Translations under genes and position numbers: made by a program
Notes under the pieces: model-generated
Seen by the model: only the letters and a program-made list of their open reading frames with translations
Databases searched by the model: none
What the model was told of the DNA's origin: nothing
Assembly (NCBI RefSeq): GCF_000734895.2
Contig: NZ_CP011382.1
Coordinates: 1,280,700 to 1,344,699, forward strand
Direction: 5' to 3'
Length of the DNA stretch: 64,000 nt
Source of the DNA: Calothrix sp. 336/3
GTDB lineage: Bacteria; Cyanobacteriota; Cyanobacteriia; Cyanobacteriales; Nostocaceae
In this document: piece after piece, positions 63,418 through 64,000 of the stretch
Layout: each line of letters begins with the position of its first letter
Numbering within the stretch: position 1 is the first letter of the stretch

Positions 63418-64000
63418 GTGACTCAGGAATTTCATATTTCCGTAACCCCGGTGGGACAAAATGACTACCTGGTACGGACAGAACAAGTCGCTACTGGGGT
63501 GCCGATCGCAGAAGAACTGGTAAGTTGGACAGTGGATGAATGGCTGGCAGCTGCTAGTCATTTAATGAACGATCCACTGAAGTCGGTGTTGCAAGGTGAT
63601 GCCATTGCCAGAAATTCTGTCAATTTAGTGGCTTTGGGTCAGCAACTCTATAATGCCCTGTTTCAAGGCACTCTCAGGGATAGTTGGATGACAGCACAGG
63701 GTATTGCCCAGAACCGCCAGAAGGTGCTGCGCCTACGTTTGGGATTAAAAGATACCAAATTAGCACGGTTGCCCTGGGAGGTAATGCACGCAGGCGATCG
63801 CCCCATCGCCACAGGACCCTATATTGCCTTTTCCCGCTATCAAAGTGGGATTGGGGGGACATCACCCATACCTACCAGTAATATGCCTTCTCCCTTAGAT
63901 GATGGGGGAATTAGAGTCCTTATGGTGATGGCTTCACCTACCGACCAAGTAAGATTAGATTTATTAAAACAAGAAGCTATTAGATTACAGTCAGAATTAC
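63418..64000 (+). CDS. hetF: Heterocyst differentiation protein HetF, N-terminal part (cut by window edge)
   Basis: A frame from the GTG at 63418 is open to the right edge (194 complete codons, no stop). AGGAGG at about 63398 and AGGAG a few bases before the GTG support this start. The protein begins MTQEFHISVTPVGQNDYLVR and contains KVLRLRLGLKDTKLARLPWEVMHAGDRPI, the start of a CHAT (caspase-like) protease domain. HetF is required for heterocyst differentiation and normal cell division in Nostoc and acts on PatA. The identity rests on the N-terminal sequence as I recall it and on the NsiR1 array directly upstream, the known arrangement. Confidence 0.88.
   Translation, partial: MTQEFHISVTPVGQNDYLVRTEQVATGVPIAEELVSWTVDEWLAAASHLMNDPLKSVLQGDAIARNSVNLVALGQQLYNALFQGTLRDSWMTAQGIAQNRQKVLRLRLGLKDTKLARLPWEVMHAGDRPIATGPYIAFSRYQSGIGGTSPIPTSNMPSPLDDGGIRVLMVMASPTDQVRLDLLKQEAIRLQSEL

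Overview
The window is chromosomal DNA from a filamentous, heterocyst-forming cyanobacterium (Nostocales type). The evidence is the very frequent octamer GCGATCGC (HIP1), photosynthesis genes (ndhD, a bciB-type 8-vinyl reductase, pcxA, desA/desB), short tandem repeats of the STRR kind and, at the right edge, hetF preceded by a tandem array that matches the NsiR1 small-RNA locus of heterocystous strains. No database was searched; all calls come from reading motifs, lengths and gene order.

Layout. 1-2.6 kb: end of desA, desB and a methyltransferase. 2.8-6.9 kb: a block of prfB (with a programmed +1 frameshift), a 51-aa DUF3285 protein, ybeY, dgkA, trpG and a Tat-exported metallo-beta-lactamase-fold protein. 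7-18.3 kb: serC, a GH100 neutral invertase, an unknown 345-aa protein, bciB, a UvrD/AddB-like protein, pcxA and mltA. 18.5-25 kb: cell-surface and envelope genes (two acyltransferases, a polysaccharide deacetylase, two tandemly duplicated RTX-repeat proteins) and moaE. 25.7-32.1 kb: four two-component genes, including two paralogous hybrid kinases and one kinase whose receiver domain has lost its phospho-acceptor Asp. 32.2-43.1 kb: SGNH hydrolase, rimM, a lipoprotein, dienelactone hydrolase, a Ser/Thr kinase-NACHT-membrane protein, an MlaE-like permease, a DHFR-fold reductase, mtnB and mtnX of methionine salvage, and ndhD with a clear intrinsic terminator.

43.2-52.8 kb: leuC-leuD, tpiA-folP, an SPFH protein, a PAS histidine kinase, an RluE-like pseudouridine synthase, then a TPP riboswitch in front of thiC. 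52.87-55.6 kb is the most foreign-looking stretch. It holds three nested miniature inverted-repeat elements followed directly by an AT-rich two-gene unit: a DUF262 protein and a HEPN-type predicted RNase with an R-x4-H motif, a probable defence or toxin-type module. 55.7-61.6 kb: a LigT-like 2'-5' RNA ligase/phosphoesterase, a subtilisin-like protease with a multi-spanning C-terminus, a small OB-like protein, a thioredoxin and a flavin monooxygenase.

61.85-63.4 kb: an array of about eleven units of about 130 bp. Each unit has a hairpin followed by a conserved core, and a TCCGGA (DIF+-type) element lies in nearly every spacer. It leads into the start of hetF, which runs off the right edge. The array and the DUF262-HEPN pair beside the nested elements are the two parts most worth a second look.
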